A DNA stretch of 64,000 nucleotides, taken from Maylandia zebra (lineage: Eukaryota > Chordata > Actinopteri > Cichliformes > Cichlidae). The stretch lies in NCBI RefSeq assembly GCF_041146795.1, contig NC_135170.1, forward strand, positions 4,020,533 to 4,084,532, in the 5' to 3' direction. Below the pieces are notes generated by a model that was given only the letters and a program-made list of their open reading frames with translations, was not told the origin of the DNA and did not search any database. Position numbers and translations under genes: made by a program. Every line of letters starts with the position of its first letter. Position 1 is the first letter of the stretch. Below, in pieces: positions 12,241 to 24,415 of the stretch.

Positions 12241-12710
12241 TATGTATATCTCGAGATGATGTGCACCATGTCCTCAAAAAGTCTGAAGAAACTGGACAAG
12301 TGGAGGACAAAAGAAGAAGTGACGGGACTGAAAACCCATGTACAGCAGATGAACAGCATCTGGAAGTCATGTCCTCAAGAAACAGGAATAAACCAGCAAA
12401 TAGTAAAGCACAGTTCTGTGCATTTGAACCTGTGGTGTTGTGCATTCATGTCAAAACTGATGGGATTATGAATTCAGAAAAGTACTATCAGAGTTTAATC
12501 CACCATGCAATACCATCTGAAAAGTGTCTGATTGGTTAAGCCTTAATTTTTTTCATCAGGGCAATGATCCCAAACACACTGCCAATGCAGAAAAAAAGAC
12601 CTGGATAGAGGAACTATTCCTGAAGAAACAACAAGAAAGCTGCCTAAGAGAGTTCAGGCTGTGTTGGAGGATAAAGGGCCTCACACCAAATATTAACTAA
12701 CTAAATTGCG
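12241..12710 (+). pseudogene. Tc1/mariner transposase relic, internally deleted
   Basis: One frame shows a Tc1-type helix-turn-helix region (DDVHHVLKKSEETGQVEDKR). It then jumps to the catalytic-domain region IMNSEKYYQSLIHHAIPSEK and, after a frame break, NDPKHTANAEKKTW, the segment around the second catalytic Asp. The middle of the transposase is missing and stops interrupt it, so it is dead. Confidence 0.7.
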
Positions 12711-13008
12711 CAAACTCGGTTTTTGCCTCATATACTGTATTTGCATGTTTGCTTAAATGGCTGCACTTATTTTATATTTTTCTTACAAAACATGAAGAGA
12801 TGACTGGTGGCTCAAGAAGCAAAAAAAAAACTAAATAAATTACTGAGGAGGAGATTCTTTGGCAGGATTGAAAATCATGAAGCCAGCCAACCAGAAGGTG
12901 GCGCTATTCCGTCACAACACAGTCAAACTAAAAGCCTGTTTCTAAAAGACCCGGTGAAGAAGACCAGACGCTAAAGACGAGAACGGGAGGACGTGACTGT
13001 CTGAGCGA

Positions 13009-16000
13009 ATGAAAATGGCTTTGAGGGCATGTTTGAGGACCAAGCCGGGTTTAACAGGTAGGTTTGGGAGTTTCGGGGGGAGAAAGTCCGAGTTTGTGCG
13101 TCTCTATTTCCTCAAAACACACCGAGCCCCTGCTGCCGACGGTGCGCTGCAGAAACTGGAGCAAAGGTCGCAGCGCTTGTCTCTTTATGTCGGTGTGTGC
13201 AGCTCCACTCACCCACAACACGGGAGCTGAGAGCGAATACGAGGCTGAACGTGTAAAGAAGCGTGTGTTTGTTATGTGCTGCATGCCAGCTGTTAGCTTT
13301 AGCTGTCTGTCACAGAGGCTCCGGAAACAAAAGCTCATGAGAAACTGTTTTTCTGTTCATTAGCGAAAGAAAAAAATGTTTTCGTGCATCATTTCAACTT
13401 GGATCTCTTCAAACTATTAACACGACTGCACATTGATACGTATTATATCAAGTTCTATAATAAGTATGCTACATGGCTGTTTCCTGTCTTTTGAATGTGT
13501 GTGTTGCTGCTTTGTGACCGATGACTTTGAACTGAGCCAGTGTGCTGTGTTCCTGTGCAGCTCTTCTGTCCCAGCTCTCCTGCAGCGGTCATGCTGCTGC
13601 TCGCAGGGCTCCTGCGCTTGTTGCTCAGCGGAGCAGCAGCTCCACCTCACAGAAGATCAAAGTGGATTTTGACCAGAGCTCAGGTGAGCATTTTGCTAAT
13701 ACGACTGTGCAGGTGAAAGGATGCTTTGTAAATGAGACATGAAGTACAACTGTGAGTGAGTTGTTCTAAATATGTAGGGGAAGGTCATGTAAATACAGAT
13801 GTGTGGAAAATTCAGCTGGCTCTGCCTGTAAGTCTCTTGTCCCACAGACATTAACTCCCCCTGTTTAACTCCAGCTGGCACATGAGGCAGTTCTCCAGCT
13901 GTAGCATGTTCAGCTCGGAGCTGAGCGAGCACCACGATCACCACGATCACCAGGGGGAGTTGGAGTCCGTCTGCTGGACTAGAAGAAGCCAAATTACATC
14001 AAGGGCAGCCACAACAGAAATACCTGTGAATCACCAAAGCTGCATTGTAATGAAATTAAATAAAAGTTATTGTCCAGCATAAAAGGAGCATTTTTAAAAG
14101 CTGAGGCGCGTAGCAAGCTTAGAGCAGCGTGATGGATAATGCAAACCCAGCAAAAAAGCAACTGTGTGAATATTTAAAACAACAGTTGATGCTCAAGGCT
14201 ATTAACCAACCCAGGGAGGTGTAATACACTTCGATAAAATCTTCTTCTCCATCAGAAAAACAATGTTAGTATATTTATTATGCTATAATAAATATCATAT
14301 TACTCGCCTCCCAGTCTGACTGCGAGGAGACAGAGGGGGGAGGGGCAAAAAAACCTGGCAAATCAAATATGTGGATCTGGTGCTGCGATGACTGACTGAG
14401 CCCATAAAGTCATCAGGAAAGTGTTTACTGAGGCTAGGAGCTTCTCCCACACTTTTATAGGGCTGTGTCATTGATATTGATGTCCGCAGTGCCGTGTAGA
14501 GTGAAATCCAATAACGTGGGCGATTAAAGTAGAAAAGAATTTATCAGCGTGGTGGCCCCCAAAGCCCCTCCTCTCACCACATCCAGAGCAGAGCCAAGCC
14601 TCTGGGAGACCGCTGAGGTGAGTTTCTCACATCACTGTCAGTCCAATTAAAGTGTTAAAGCACCTTAGCGGGTGGATACACCCGTATGAATCAATATCCT
14701 CTCACCCCATTGACTTAATTAGTCGGATGCAAAGTGCAGCAGGCCGGCGATCGCTCAGGTTGTTTGTCTTTCCTCTCAGGGATCACTAATTTGAGTTTAA
14801 TCCAGTGTGACCTCAGCTGCCATCATCAGCAGACACAAAGCATGCAAAATCTCCATCGCAGGTTTCCTGGCGCAGCAATCACTGCAGCATTCAAGTGAAT
14901 GATCATGGCCTCTGTCTCTGCAGGTGTGGCAGTGATGCACATGCAGAGTCCTCCTGTCAACAGTCTTAGTTTAGAGTTTCTCACTGATGTCTGCATTGCT
15001 CTTGAGAAGCTGGAGATGGACAAGAGCTGCAGAGGCCTCGTCGTCACCTCGGTACAGTTAAAGCAGCTTTGTGCAGATGGACTAACATCTGTGTTACAGT
15101 GAAGTCTTTCATGTTTACAGTTCCACAGCTGAAGTTTGAACATGCTAAGTATAATGACAGTTTATCCAGCGGGTTTAGCTTCTGGATGTGTTTTACCCTG
15201 AAATCCAGAGCCAGCCCAAGGTGTTCTCAGCCGGGCTGGACATCTTGGACATGTATGGGAAGAGTCCAGAGCACTGTGCGGAGTTCTGGAAAGCTGTGCA
15301 AGAGATGTGGCTCAAGTTCTATGGCTCCAACATGATCACTATAGCAGCAGTCAATGTACGTATAGAACAACGCAGCACCTACCTCCACACTGTCTGCACC
15401 TCACACAAGGACAGAGTGGTGCATTCTGGGGGGCAAACACGCTGAAATAAGCTTGCGGGCTTCTCGTTACTCGTCACCCAGGGCTCCAGTCCTGCAGGAG
15501 GCTGCCTGCTGTCGATGACATGTGACTACAGAATAATGGCGGATAACCCTCGTTACAGCATCGGTCTCAATGAGACCAAGCTCGGCATTGTAGCACCTTT
15601 TTGGTAAGAAATTACACCAACACTAATTACAATAATAATTGATAGTACCAGCAGCAAGGTAGAAACACAGTTTACATGCATTAGTCTCATTTAAGCTCAG
15701 TGAATGCGAGAGGTTTGCAGTTAGCTTCTTCTTGCATGGTTCTCCTGCGCTGTAACGCCGCTGCTCATGTTGTGGAGATAAAAACAAAGAACTCATTTCA
15801 GTCTCACTGCGGTTCATCTTTTTGAATCGGGGTTTGTATAATTTTGTGCCAAAGCACCTAAAACCAATACAACTTCTCAGTTTAAAAACTGTTTTATTAA
15901 CATTTCACACCCATCTTTGTTTTGTCTTGTCACTGTAAAACTGCTCCTGCAGGTTTAAGGACACAATGGTAAACACAGTCGGACATCGGGCCACAGAGAT

Positions 16001-18184
16001 GGCCCTACAGTTGGGGCTGCTCTACAGCCCTGCAGAGGCCTTGAAGATAGGATTGGTGGACCAGCTGGTGCATGAAGACCAGGTCCTCACTACAGCCACA
16101 GAGACCATGACCAAGTGGTTGGCTATTCCAGGTATACTAAACATCAGTTATACTTGTCATTTTTTCCACCTGTGGTGCTGCAACTTGGTCTGCACAATAT
16201 GTTCATGTGTATGTCAGGTTATTGCTGCCAAAAAGATTCACCTGAGTCAAGATTTCTAATCTTGTTTCTATTCAAGATAAAGTAAAAAGTCTGACAGCTC
16301 TTTGGTCATTTGACCACATTTTGAAGTCAAGGTAAAAATGTCTCCGTCTGTCCTCTTCGCTGCTGTGCTGCTCATATGTGTCATAATCAACACAGGAGAA
16401 CCTAGAACAAAGTTTAATCTGTCGTCCTATTATCTCAATGCTGCTGTGGGTTTTTTTCAGTCAAACAGATGTTAGATGGAAATGTGTGATCCCCTCTGTA
16501 AAATCAGACGTTTTGGCACGTTGAGGTTTTGGAGTATTCAGGTGGTTAATTCCACGGTCTTCACAAGGTCGAACTACAACACTCTACAACAAACAAAACG
16601 AGCTACATGTCTGAGACTACAGGCTCAGTTAGCATGTTAGCACTTGTCAACATTTCAAGACCAGACAAGCATGACTCATTTGACACCAAAGCGGAAACGT
16701 TTGAACATAATGTTGCATGGTGCAGTCAGTGAGTCGATCATAAGCACGTCATGCATCTATCCAATATCGAAAGCTTTGCCCAAATTGTGCCACGATCCCT
16801 TCACAGCAGCCAACCTACAACAGACGTGCTGGAAATGAAAAGAATCGAGGTTTTGCAGTGGCCCCGTCAAAGTCCAGACGTCAGCTGGATTGAAATGCTG
16901 CGACCTTATGAAAGAATTCTCCCCAAACCTCAATGAGCTGGAGTCGCACTATAAAGACAAACTGGCCAAAACTCCTCCGACGATGTGAGACTGAAAGTCG
17001 TGCAGTCAATAACGACTTTATTGCTGTTCAAGGTAGTTCTGCAGTCTACTGCATCATGGGGAGTAAAACCAGGGTTCCTGCACACTATCAAAGACAAGGA
17101 AATGATGTTTTATTTAAAGTAGATTTATTTGTGTAGCTCAGGTGGTGGAGCAGGTCATCCACTGATCGGAAGGTTGGTGGCTCGACTCCTGGCTTCCCCT
17201 GGTCTATGTGCCAAATATCCTTGGGCAGGGATAGCTCAGTAGGTAAAGTGGTCGCCCCATGATCGGAAGGTCGGCGGTTCGAATCCACTTAACGGCTACC
17301 CTGAGGTACCCCTGAGCAAGGTACCATCCCTACACACTGCTCCCCGGGCGCCTGCTTAGTGGGCTGCCCACTGCTTCACTGAGTGAATGGGTCAAATGCA
17401 GAGAAAAACAAGTAATTTCCCCATGGGGATCAATAAAGTATCCATTATTATTATTATTATTATTATACTAACCCCAAATTGCTCTGAATGTGTGTGAACA
17501 TTAGCTATGAAGCACTTAGAAAGATGTGCTTGTGCGAATGGGTGATTGCACAAGTTGTGTAAAGTGCTTTGAGCGCTCAGATGAGTAGAAACGCGCTACA
17601 TAAGAACCAGTCCATTTACCATTTGGGTAATAAAATTGCAGGTAACATTTCCAAGGCAGGTAGGAAAAAAATGAGCTGCTATCAGTGTATGTTTGTTTTA
17701 AGGTGAGGTGGCACGAACCCGCATGTAGGGAGATGTAACCTCGTACCTCAGAAGTGTCGATATGGGTGTATTTCCATCTGTACAGCAGTATTTAGTACAT
17801 CCTGGTACTTGGCAGGATGTGCAGGAGGCAGAGAAAGAGCATAAGCTTTCAGCACCTGTTAGAAATGTCACTTTCCCACATAAGAAATAAAAGGTGCTCC
17901 ACAATAGTGCTGCAATTGAATATATTTTGCAATGAATTGAAGCCCATGTCAGTATTCATAGAAGAAATTGTATATGAATGCACAGCTTCCTTACATGTGC
18001 ATTTGTTTCATTTGCAGATCACGCCAGACAGCTCACAAAGTCCATGATGAGGAAGCCAACCATAGACAAGCTGGCGGCTAACAGAGAGGCTGATGTCAAT
18101 AACTTTGTCAAGTTCATCACCAAGGACTCTATTCAGAAGTCCCTGGGGATGTATCTGGAGATGCTTAAGAGAAGAAAGGCTTAG
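13009..18184 (+). CDS. eci1: Enoyl-CoA delta isomerase 1, mitochondrial
   Basis: This enzyme moves cis-3 and trans-3 double bonds to trans-2 so that unsaturated fatty acids can enter mitochondrial beta-oxidation. Seven exons join without frame breaks: 13009-13057, 13561-13683, 14924-15051, 15209-15355, 15482-15603, 15953-16131 and 18018-18184. They total 915 bp, 304 aa, close to the human 302. Exons 1-2 encode an Arg/Ala/Ser-rich, acid-poor transit peptide. Crotonase-fold motifs follow: PPVNSLSLEFLT, VFSAGLDI (oxyanion hole), PAGGCLLSMTCDYRIMA, IGLNETKLGI with the expected catalytic Glu, and the C-terminal KDSIQKSLGMYLEMLK. The first ATG is used; a second in-frame ATG lies two codons on. A polyadenylation signal lies at 18302. 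Intron 6 contains a Tc1 relic and nested SINEs, and the left breakpoint of the tandem duplication lies in it. Exon 7 is repeated in the other two copies. Confidence 0.95.
13684..14923 (+). other. eci1 intron 2
   Basis: This is the GTGAGC...CTCTGCAG intron of eci1. I see no repeat family I can name and no further gene in it. Confidence 0.6.
16561..17100 (+). pseudogene. Tc1/mariner transposase relic in eci1 intron 6
   Basis: The reading frame at 16,838-16,937 has KRIEVLQWPRQSPDVSWIEM, the Tc1 transposase segment leading to the last catalytic residue. Flanking sequence is heavily degraded with stops and frameshifts. It is dead. Confidence 0.65.
17129..17624 (+). mobile_element. tRNA-derived SINE (family A), split by another SINE
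   Basis: The 5' part has a tRNA-type A box (TAGCTCAGGTGG) and a diverged B box. It is interrupted after 'atatccttgggca' and resumes at 'actaaccccaaattgctct'. It ends 'aagaaccagtccatttacc'. The same family, uninterrupted, is at 48,252-48,510. Its 3' part (17,563) is the start of the duplicated unit. Confidence 0.85.
17225..17464 (+). mobile_element. tRNA-derived SINE (family B), inserted in SINE A
   Basis: The A box is TAGCTCAGTAGG and the B box GGTTCGAATCC. The body is 'taccctgaggtacccctgag...ctccccgggcgcc' and the tail is (TTA)n. It sits exactly within SINE A. Further family B copies are at about 31,013 and 57,073. Confidence 0.85.
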
Positions 18185-18301
18185 AGAGGGGAAACATGTT
18201 TGCACACTTTGTAGCACCAGCTACAGATGTGATCTGACATCAGGCAGTGAGCAGTCTACATGTTTGGGGGATAAAACCCAGCATTTACCCCTCAAGGTGT
18301 T

Positions 18302-18307
18302 AATAAA
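18302..18307 (+). promoter_or_regulatory. Polyadenylation signal AATAAA of eci1
   Basis: AATAAA lies 118 bp after the eci1 stop codon. It is conserved in the orphan exon copies at +15,339 and +40,838. Another AATAAA (18,549-18,554, 'ccaaataaatg') lies further downstream. Confidence 0.6.
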
Positions 18308-18309
18308 AA

Positions 18310-19483
18310 CACTCGAGGTTAGGGTGTGACTTTTTGTTTTGGTTTGAAGAGCCGTACACTCGGGCAACCTGCCGAGCCTTCTCCATCACTCAGCATTACC
18401 TGCAGTATGCTTACGCGAGCAAACTGCTAATTGTTGCAAAAGAGTCTCACATATGAAGGACTAACAGCAAATCTGACCTTTAGTGCATCTAAATGTGGCA
18501 AAGCCTTTGTCATCTCTAACAAATGTTTGGTTTTTACTGTGAAATATCCAAATAAATGTCTGGATTCATACATTAAATGGATTAAAGCGTGTGGTTCTCA
18601 TTCATTATCTCTGTAACTCAGACGTCTCTACATTCAAATGACAGTGGAGAATGTTAAAAATTCAGCGGACAACCAAATCAAAATGAATCTTGCATTCTTA
18701 TAACAAGGAGCATTTTTCATTCTTTGTATGTTTGTGTTTTGGACAATTGAATCAATATACGACACTTCAAAAGGACCTGAGTGTCAGCGCAACACAATCG
18801 GCTAAACTTCAGGTGTGCAGTGTCTCCACACTTTTCACTGTCACGTCCTGTGTGTGACAGACATGAATGACCTCTGCTGTGGTGCTCCCTGTTTTCTTTG
18901 AGCACTACATTTACACATTTAAGAGTATTACCCTCAAATGTGTTTGGATTTGTCAATGTGTGAGTCGTCTACTAAGCCTAAAGCTACAAGTCACTAATGT
19001 GACTCCTGGAAAAGTAAATGTTCTTTCATGTAAAGAGATGAAATCAGCACGTGTATTCACTTTAATATTACATTCTCGGGGGGGAGGCTAAGTATTTTGC
19101 AGCAGCTTGGTATTGAACTGCAAACCTTCCAATTAGTAGAACTGAACTACAGCAACCCCAACTCAACTGTTCAGCCAGGACAAGCAGTGCTTGTCTAGTC
19201 AGTTATACCAAAGCATAAGTGATGTGCTTCTACATCACTGCCATCTTGAGGCTGCAGTCAGCTATCGTCTCTCCAAGCACACTTCTCTTGGACGCTATTA
19301 GAAACTCTAGTGTCTCTATTTCCCAGGCGTCTTTAGCTTTTTGTATGCAGACAACCTGATTTTCCATTTCAGTGTTTAAAAATCACAGGTTAACATATGT
19401 GGTGAACACATTTCAGCTTTACAGGAGTAACTGAGATGACTGAAAATAATCTTTAATGAATACATTGTTTCTTCTTTTGTGTA
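18310..19483. other. Intergenic spacer between eci1 and the DNase gene, copy 1
   Basis: I see no gene. The sequence is repeated almost exactly in copies 2 and 3; copy 2 has a 1.4-kb insertion at the position matching 18,657. Confidence 0.5.
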
Positions 19484-20140
19484 GGGGAGACCGGGGATAG
19501 TTGTAACGTGGGTCAGTTGTAACACTTCCAGTTTCTCCAATCAGGGCTAAGTTTCAAATGATGTGACTCATCCTGTGCATGCCCAACTCAGTTCTGCTAT
19601 CACATGTGAAAAATCAGCACATTTTGTCAAACACAGACAATTTAACATGAAAAAAAGTAATTTGTATGCCAAAAAGTAAGTTTTTCTACTTTATTTCAAT
19701 TTCTAATAGCATTATCTGCTTTGCAGTTAAACTCATCAAACTTAAATTGTGTTATTTGTATGTCTATGGGGATATATTCTGTGTAGGTCTTTAGTGCTAA
19801 TGTTTTAGCCGTTGGCTGTAATGTTAGCTAGTTCATGGCTATAGGAGTCTGGGTCAGTTGTAACAGCAACAGTCTGGGTCAGTTGTAACAATAATGCAGA
19901 TGTTACAACTTACCACACTATTACTTTAACTTATATTAAACAAGTTGGGGCAACGACATCAGCAGAGAGAGGTTCACTGGTCGCATTTGTATATGTGGTT
20001 AATGCCATTGGCAACACAATTCCTCCACTGTTTGTGTTCCCACACATACATTATGCTGACCACTGTGTCAGAGATGGACCAGCAGGAAGTACTGGTAGTG
20101 GAAATAAATCAGGATGGGTGCAAGAAACAGATTTCCTCAT

Positions 20141-20372
20141 TGTAATGGTGGGCGGTACTAACCAGTCCTCATGAAGAACAGTGCTCTTTAATGAATTCAG
20201 CACAGACTAACATCCAAGGGATAGCAGTGACACACATCGGCTATCAGCTAGCCACCTAACTGTATTCTATCTCTTTCTATTCTCTAAACCTTTTCCGGCT
20301 CCGCTTTACCTCTTATTTTGCGACACCACCCTCTAGTGGTGCAATATGATATAAACATTACGGAACACAACA
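20141..20372 (-). mobile_element. Solo LTR of a Ty3/Gypsy retrotransposon
   Basis: This is a 232-bp sequence with TG...CA ends, flanked by the 5-bp duplication CTCAT (20136-20140, 20373-20377). The same LTR at the same site in copy 3 (60,979) is joined to a gypsy internal region. In copy 2 the site is empty with a single CTCAT at 36,865. The sense strand is minus, judged from the copy 3 element. Confidence 0.92.
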
Positions 20373-20646
20373 CTCATCTTTCTGAAGCACTTTGCAAACC
20401 ACACCAAGGTAAGCCATGATAAAAAGTAATGGAATTGCGATGCTGGTGCACAGCTACATTTTTTCAGCTTCATTGTTATGTTCAAAGTTGGTGCAAGAGT
20501 TGTAGGTTATAATGCCCACTGAGCCAATGAGGCCAAACTCAAGGAAGACCAACCAAAATTAATGAAATATTCAGTTGCAGAAAATTCCATAATTTGTCTT
20601 TTTTGGGGGGTTGGAATATGTTCAAAAGTTAGATTTCTGCATTCTG

Positions 20647-20647
<1 letters not shown>

Positions 20648-20690
<43 letters not shown>

Positions 20691-20698
20691 ACACACAG
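20648..20698. repeat. (CA)n microsatellite, copy 1
   Basis: About 19 CA units, one interruption, then five more. The matching tract in copy 2 (37,139-37,252) is roughly twice as long. Confidence 0.9.
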
Positions 20699-21456
20699 CT
20701 ACATAAATGGCTCTAAGTGCATTCATGTGTTGAATAAAAAAAGATTACATGTTAATGTTTTGTCAGTACGCTTATTTCATTGTGTTACATTTCACCCCAG
20801 GATATGTTACAACTAACCCAGACTATGGGGTTAATTGTAACATTTCACTCTTCGTGTTTGAGACCATACCATGTAATGGGTAATTGTGCTGCAGAGAAAA
20901 TAGCTGCACTATTTAATAGCAGAGACATGTAAATACTTTGCATTACATTTTGAATCCACTACCTTAAAAGAGCTCCAATTTACAGACAGAAATGTCAAAG
21001 ATGTGACAACTATCCCCGGTCTCCCCTACAGATGTATTACTCTACCGCTCTTTTATGTTTTTTCAACATTTTTGGCTCAGTTTTGCAGGTTAGTGTTTTG
21101 CTGTGTGTCTGAGCTGTTTTGGGAAATTAATTAAAAAACTTTAGTAACTCAAAACTCTGAAGACATTTAAGCAGACAAAAGAAGTGAAATAAAATACAAA
21201 CGCGTTATTAAAGGTTTCCAAATCAACAAAGGGTCTCAGTAAATGTTCCAGACAAATGTGCTCCACTGCAACAAGAAGCCGAATTCTTTACAACACACAA
21301 GTTTTCAGTGAAATTCTTTTAGTGGCTTTATTGTGCATTTGCATTTCATGAAGCTGTGGCTGACAGTAGTCCCCAACTGAATGATCATTGTGCTGGCTGC
21401 AGATTGAGCACGATGTGTGGAAAGCTTGTGGAAGTCACGGTTCAAGCAACGTGAGC

Positions 21457-24415
21457 CTAACCGCTCAGCTTCACCTCCACGGGGAAGTGGTCGCTGACAG
21501 CCAACGCCTGAGAGACAGAGAAACCGTTCTTTTAGTGGCTCACAGTTTGTGCTGCAGACGGCTTCAGTTTCCACAGGTTTCTTTCCAGTGCTGAAAAACT
21601 CAACGTGCCTGCATGGTAATGCCATCACTACAGTATACACTGCATTATGATTTTGTTTGCATCTCTGCGGTCGTTACTACAGCCACTGCTTTACAAAGTT
21701 GCTCGATTTTCTGTAGCTCAAAGCTGATATTAAAAAAGCAAAAGTGCTTTAAAACTGCATGATTTCTGATGGGGCGACTGCTTTGCCCTTTGTGTAGAAT
21801 GCCTCTCTTCTGATTGGAGCTCAGTAAACATTTTGCTGACGAGTCTATGGTCTCAGTTGCAGTGAATACAGCATTATGTTAACTTTTTATATTGACGTTT
21901 CCATTAGTGTCAGCGGGGAATGAGGCAGGTTGTGCTTTTTAGTTCAAATGAATTCTTACAGAGATAAGGATTGAAATTCATCTGTTACCAGATCTTGTTT
22001 GAGATTCAGGTCCGTCATGTAGTTATACACCTTCGCACTATCTTTCACCACTCCTCTCATCATGTCCGCAGTGACCACAATCCTGCAAACACAGAAAGAT
22101 GATTAGAGTTTAGAGTTTGCGTGCACACATCAGAACGACCTGCCACAATCTGTCTACCTGTCGTAAGGGCAGACAGTTTGCGACACGGTAGTGTCGGCCG
22201 CATCAGTGATCAGCCAATGGAAAGTCTTGTCAGTGAAGATGCGGATCTGCTGCCAGTCAGACCCGGACACATAACTACAGCCTGCGTTGAAGTCACCCAG
22301 CAGCACGATGTCCTGCAGGGAGAGTAGTGTGAGTCGCATTTACCGAATGTGTGTTTTTCCACCAAATAAATGATTTTTACTTGTAGGCTGTAAATACATC
22401 ATTGTTCCAGCGAGCGCGGACATCTGCCACCACGTCATAGAGAGCATTTAGCTCCCGAACAGCTGATTCTGGGGAGGTGTGCTGAGGGATCAGAGTAAAG
22501 TCTCTCACAGCTACAGAAGAGAAGGGAACGAAGGAGTGTTGACAGTGACGGAGGCGCTTACACCGCATGAGAATGATAAAGGACTAGTGACTAACATGTC
22601 TCAGGAACTACCACGCACAAATGTTTGAATGAGGATCCACATCATTATCAGTGTGATGCAGAAACAGCTGTATAACTCGAGCCACAGCACCTACCAGTGT
22701 GTTTGGAGGAGAACATTACGACAAACGGCTCCCTGCTAAAGGCGTCTTGTCCAGTTTCCTCCGGGCCGTCGTCATAGGTGTAGCTTTTTGCCACCGATAC
22801 CAGCGCCTCCCTGTGGAGAAAATCACCACCTTTTCATTTGCTGCCAGTGTGTACTTCATTTTTAAACATGTCCAGTTGCTTCTCGGGACAAATTTATTGT
22901 AGTTCTGCTTTTCCCCTTTTTTTAAATCACTTCTTCTGAATTCTGAGTGTGTATAAGATGTATGTTTATGCCAGAACAAAGACGGAGGATTTGCCGTTAA
23001 ATTACTTCAAACATGCCTCAAACACTACAAACATGCTGGAAATATAAATTTTTAATCAAGTTGTTTTGAATGGTTATTTGAGAAACTTATGGGAGGTTCT
23101 TTAACCCTCTGAGGTCTAAGTGATGATGATCCAACACCAATCCTGACTTTAACCCCGGGCAACGTGAACAAGTCATTTTTATTTTTGTTAAATTGTTTGG
23201 CTTTAAGAAACAAAGAAAACAATCAAACTATTCACATTCTGCCATGAAAAAGACTTTTTCCCTTTCTACAAAATACATATTTAGAGCAAGAACTAAAAAT
23301 GCTTTTTACACGGCATCACTGCAACGAACCATGTTTTGTTGCAAACAGCCGCCCCTCCCTGAGCCTGACTCTGCCGGAGGTTTCTTCCTGTCAAAAGGGA
23401 GTTTTTCCTTCCCACTGTTGCCAAAGTGCTGCTCATAGGGGTCATTTGATTGTTGGGTTTTTCTCTGTATGTGTTATTGTAGGGTCTACCTGACAGTATA
23501 AAGCGCCTTGAGGCGACTCTTGTTGTGATTTGGCGCTGTGTAAATAAAATTGAACTGAATAAATATCATTTCACTGTGTGTAGAGTAGAGACTTATTTTT
23601 TTCATCGTGGTGCACCTGTAAAGGAAGAGATATCGCTCTTTATAGGTGCTCGCACCGAGAGGCTCGCTGACGATGTATTTGTACTGAGGAGAATCTCTGG
23701 GGGGAAACAAACACACACTTTTATGTTTCCATACGTTTGCATTTCATGCTCAGTGTTACTCTGAATGTTCCATGTTCGGTGTGTGGACTCACTTGTTGAC
23801 GTACTCCATGAGTTTTTGGGTTGCTGAGAGATCACTGTCTCTGACCTCTTGGATCAGAATGACGTCATAGCGTTGGACAATCTGCAAAACACAAATAAAA
23901 AATGAAAATGAATCAGCTGATTGTCCATCTTGCAACATCACGTTTGTTTATATTTTACCTTGCACGAAAAAATTCATGTGTTAAGCTTTAGATTGTAAAG
24001 GCAACGCTACAGCTGTTGCACATCCAGTTATTTCATTGATCATTCCTTAAGCATAGAGGTGGGAATATTCTGGGAATATTCAGGTTTACTTCTGCAACAG
24101 GCCAAATCATCCAAAGCATTTCTCAAAATTCAGTTCAAACTATTTCAAAACGCACACACAAGATAACACTTCTGGATTGGTTTTGAAAGCACTCTGACCC
24201 AAATTGCATTACAAATGGGTGGATGTAAACATTTTGTACAAACTGTCATATCTACCAAAGAGGGAAAAGTCCCAGACCTTGGTAATGATGTTCATCAGAG
24301 TGGTGTTGGAGGCTTTGGTGTCTCCGAAGGATTTGATGTTAAAGGCTCCCAGCAGCAGCGAGTTAGAGAGATGCAGCAAGGTCAGAAAAAGCCCCAAAGT
24401 GCCCACCAAATGCAT
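21457..24415 (-). CDS. dnase1: DNase I-family secreted endonuclease, copy 1
   Basis: This is a Ca/Mg-dependent secreted endonuclease of double-stranded DNA. Eight coding exons on the minus strand join without frame breaks: 24415-24278, 23881-23793, 23696-23616, 22810-22695, 22510-22398, 22312-22158, 22082-21989 and 21507-21457. They total 837 bp, 278 aa, close to human DNASE1 (282). The start is a signal peptide ([16 protein letters not shown]). Active-site motifs are LIQEVRDSD (Glu), LIPQHTSP (His), [10 protein letters not shown] (Asp) and SDHFPVEV (Asp-His). The structural disulfide pair is present (GDFNAGC and VCPYDR); the second, non-essential Cys pair of mammalian DNASE1 is absent. Exon 8 is only 51 bp. 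The gene is tail-to-tail with eci1, like human DNASE1L2-ECI1, so orthology to DNASE1L2 or DNASE1 is open. A near-identical copy is at 38,009-40,970. Confidence 0.93.
23342..23556 (+). repeat. LINE/SINE-tail-like interspersed repeat in a DNase intron, copy 1
   Basis: It carries 'gagtttttccttccc', 'tataaagcgccttgaggcg' and 'gtgatttggcgctgtgtaa', ending aaataaaattgaactgaata. It is the same family as 2036-2262 and is shared with copy 2. Confidence 0.6.

Larger units (their letters stand above)
19484..21026. mobile_element. TA-flanked DNA transposon, non-autonomous, copy 1
   Basis: The termini are GGGGAGACCGGGGATAGT at the left and its reverse complement ACTATCCCCGGTCTCCCC at the right. Both flanks carry TA. 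The interior repeats the motif 'gggtcagttgtaac' in both orientations. There is no transposase ORF. A 232-bp solo LTR is nested in it. The TA target fits Tc1/mariner or ISL2EU-type elements; the superfamily is uncertain. Confidence 0.8.

Noticed and set aside
17140-17290. Possible tRNA gene (A and B boxes)
   Set aside because: The boxes belong to SINE heads followed by SINE bodies and tails; no complete cloverleaf gene was identified.
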